A stretch of DNA of 7,606 bases from Thermoproteota archaeon (lineage in GTDB: Archaea > Thermoproteota > Korarchaeia > Korarchaeales > Korarchaeaceae). The first letter of the stretch is position 1. Each line of letters starts with the position of its first letter. The DNA is taken from positions 1 through 7,606 of the forward strand of contig DRBY01000032.1 of assembly GCA_011042755.1 (NCBI GenBank), written 5' to 3'. The notes below the pieces were generated by a model. The model was given only the letters and a program-made list of their open reading frames with translations. It did no database searches and was not told where the DNA came from. Positions 6,653 to 7,606 of the stretch are shown here, piece by piece. The translations under genes were made by a program, and so were the position numbers.

Positions 6653-6664
6653 AAAAATTTATTG
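6653..6664 (+). promoter_or_regulatory. Candidate TATA-box promoter for the binding-protein gene
   Basis: The run AAAAATTTATTG, preceded by GAG, is the best archaeal TATA-like element in the window. It predicts a transcript start near 6685 and a leader of about 30 nt. A private promoter would let the binding protein be made in excess over the channel, as is common for ABC importers. Confidence 0.55.
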
Positions 6665-6698
6665 GCTATCTAACTAGCAACTGCAGCAATCCCTCACT

Positions 6699-6707
6699 AG
6701 GGGGGTT
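6699..6707 (+). promoter_or_regulatory. Ribosome binding site for the binding protein
   Basis: AGGGGGGTT lies about 7 nt before the ATG at 6714. It is less perfect than the other sites in the window, but it is well placed and supports this start. Confidence 0.5.
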
Positions 6708-6713
6708 GTTGTT

Positions 6714-7606
6714 ATGACTTCTAGTCAGTGGGCGGCAGTAGCCATAATCCTGCTGATTGTGGGTGCCGCCATCGGATACTTCGCCGCTCCCAAGAAGGCA
6801 GCCCCTACTACCTGCCCACCGTGCCCCGAGCCTACCTGCCCACCGTGCCCCGAGGTTCCTGAGGTCAAGAAGCTGAAGGCCGCCTGGGTGTACGTGGGCC
6901 CAATAGGCGATATCGGGTGGACTTACGCTCACAACGAGGGTAGGGAGTACGTTGACAACAAGTTCGACTGGCTTGAGACTACTTACGTCGAGTCCGTCAC
7001 TGCTGGAGACCTGCCCAGGGTCATAGACCAGCTGATCCAGCAGGGTTATGACCTGATATTCACAACCTCATTCGAGTTCATGGACCCGACTCTTGAGAAG
7101 GCCAAGCAGTACACTGACAAGATCTTCTTCCACTGCTCAGGGTACAAGAGATGGAAGAACATGGGAACCTACTTCGCTGACTTCTACCAGATCTACTACC
7201 TCAACGGACTGATGGCCGGCGCCTTGACCAAGACCAAGAAGATCGGGTACGTCGCAGCCCACACCATCCCCGAGGTGGTCAGGCACATCAACGCCTTTGC
7301 GATCGGCGTGAAGGAGGTCTGCCCTGACTGTGAGGTCCACGTCATCAAGATAGGAGCCTGGTACGACCCGACTAAGGCCAGGCAGGCCGCCGAGACCCTG
7401 ATCGCCGAGGGCTGCGACGTGCTGGCCTTCACCGAGGACACGCCGACCGTAGTAGAGGTCGCTCAGGAGCACTGGAACGCTGGCGAGTGGGTGCTTGCCT
7501 TCGGCCACTACAGCCCGATGATGGACTACGGTCCGGATGTCTGTGTCTCTGGCCAGATAGTGCACTGGGAGGTCATCTACGAGGACATCGTCACCAAGGT
7601 CTACCT
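6714..7606 (+). CDS. BMP-family ABC transporter substrate-binding protein, 3' end outside the window
   Basis: 297 residues are visible before the right edge; no stop is reached, and relatives of 350-400 residues imply that a C-terminal part is missing. An N-terminal hydrophobic segment (about 7-24) is a signal peptide or membrane anchor. There is no lipobox Cys next to it, so a lipid anchor is unlikely; the domain should lie outside the cell, tethered near the permeases. A linker with two CPPC motifs (C34, C37, C42, C45) precedes the binding domain. Typical motifs of the BMP (PF02608) class follow: GPIGDIGWTYAHNEG (62-76), YYLNGLMAGALTKTKKIGYV (161-180), HINAFAIG (191-198), WYDPTKARQAAETLI (216-230) and GCDVLAFTEDTP (233-244). 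Five further Cys (141, 203, 206, 234, 277) suggest disulfides. Ligand identity is not readable, but this family binds nucleosides and related purine- or flavin-type compounds. It completes the importer encoded just upstream. Confidence 0.93.
   Translation, partial: MTSSQWAAVAIILLIVGAAIGYFAAPKKAAPTTCPPCPEPTCPPCPEVPEVKKLKAAWVYVGPIGDIGWTYAHNEGREYVDNKFDWLETTYVESVTAGDLPRVIDQLIQQGYDLIFTTSFEFMDPTLEKAKQYTDKIFFHCSGYKRWKNMGTYFADFYQIYYLNGLMAGALTKTKKIGYVAAHTIPEVVRHINAFAIGVKEVCPDCEVHVIKIGAWYDPTKARQAAETLIAEGCDVLAFTEDTPTVVEVAQEHWNAGEWVLAFGHYSPMMDYGPDVCVSGQIVHWEVIYEDIVTKVY
6808..6854 (+). repeat. Tandem 24-bp repeat encoding two CPPCPE units
   Basis: A 23-nt sequence starting CTACCTGCCCACCG at 6808 recurs exactly at 6832, a 24-bp period that keeps the reading frame. 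It encodes TCPPCPEP followed by TCPPCPEV in the linker of the binding protein. Exact identity at the DNA level, third codon positions included, points to recent duplication by slippage or to gene conversion. Confidence 0.9.

Noticed and set aside
1..7606. tRNA genes, CRISPR arrays, insertion-sequence ends
   Set aside because: I looked for T-arm patterns, evenly spaced repeats and terminal inverted repeats beside transposase-like frames and found none.

Overview
The window looks like chromosomal DNA from a thermophilic archaeon, probably Thermoproteota (crenarchaeal) or Korarchaeota. The reasons are composition and signals rather than a database match. Codons are fairly GC-rich with heavy use of AGG/AGA for Arg and ATA for Ile. 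GTG and TTG starts are common, with strong GGAGG/GGTGA ribosome sites. The upstream regions hold AT-rich archaeal TATA-type boxes rather than bacterial -35/-10 pairs. The proteins resemble hyperthermophile proteins. I cannot name the species.

Layout. Positions 1-350 hold no gene I can support well. There are short hairpins, and a weak reading frame on the minus strand may be the start of a gene that leaves the left edge. Two minus-strand genes follow, read leftward: an SsnA-like amidohydrolase (1315-2637) and, 70 nt after it, a DUF89 / ARMT1-like metal-dependent phosphatase (351-1244). A gap of about 160-200 bp with divergent promoters separates them from a plus-strand transporter cluster. 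That cluster is a double-NBD ABC ATPase (2842-4404), permease A (4420-5499), permease B (5506-6456), a 257-bp spacer with terminator-like and promoter-like sequence, and a BMP-family substrate-binding protein (6714 to the right edge, incomplete).

How the genes may work together. The four plus-strand genes form a complete BMP-type (Med/NupNOPQ-like) ABC importer, whose known relatives take up nucleosides, purine-type compounds or riboflavin. The divergent amidohydrolase belongs to a family of hydrolytic deaminases of N-heterocycles, and its closest resemblance from memory is SsnA, which sits in purine catabolism clusters in bacteria. DUF89 proteins remove phosphate from sugar phosphates and damaged phosphometabolites. 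My inference is a small uptake-and-processing locus for a purine or nucleoside-like compound: import, deamination, and possibly phosphate clean-up. The substrate is not shown by the sequence.

Most unusual details: a tandem Cys-Pro-Pro-Cys linker in the binding protein that resembles an antibody hinge; an SsnA-like enzyme beside a BMP importer with no xanthine dehydrogenase-type gene in view; and ribosome sites suggesting TTG starts for three of the genes.
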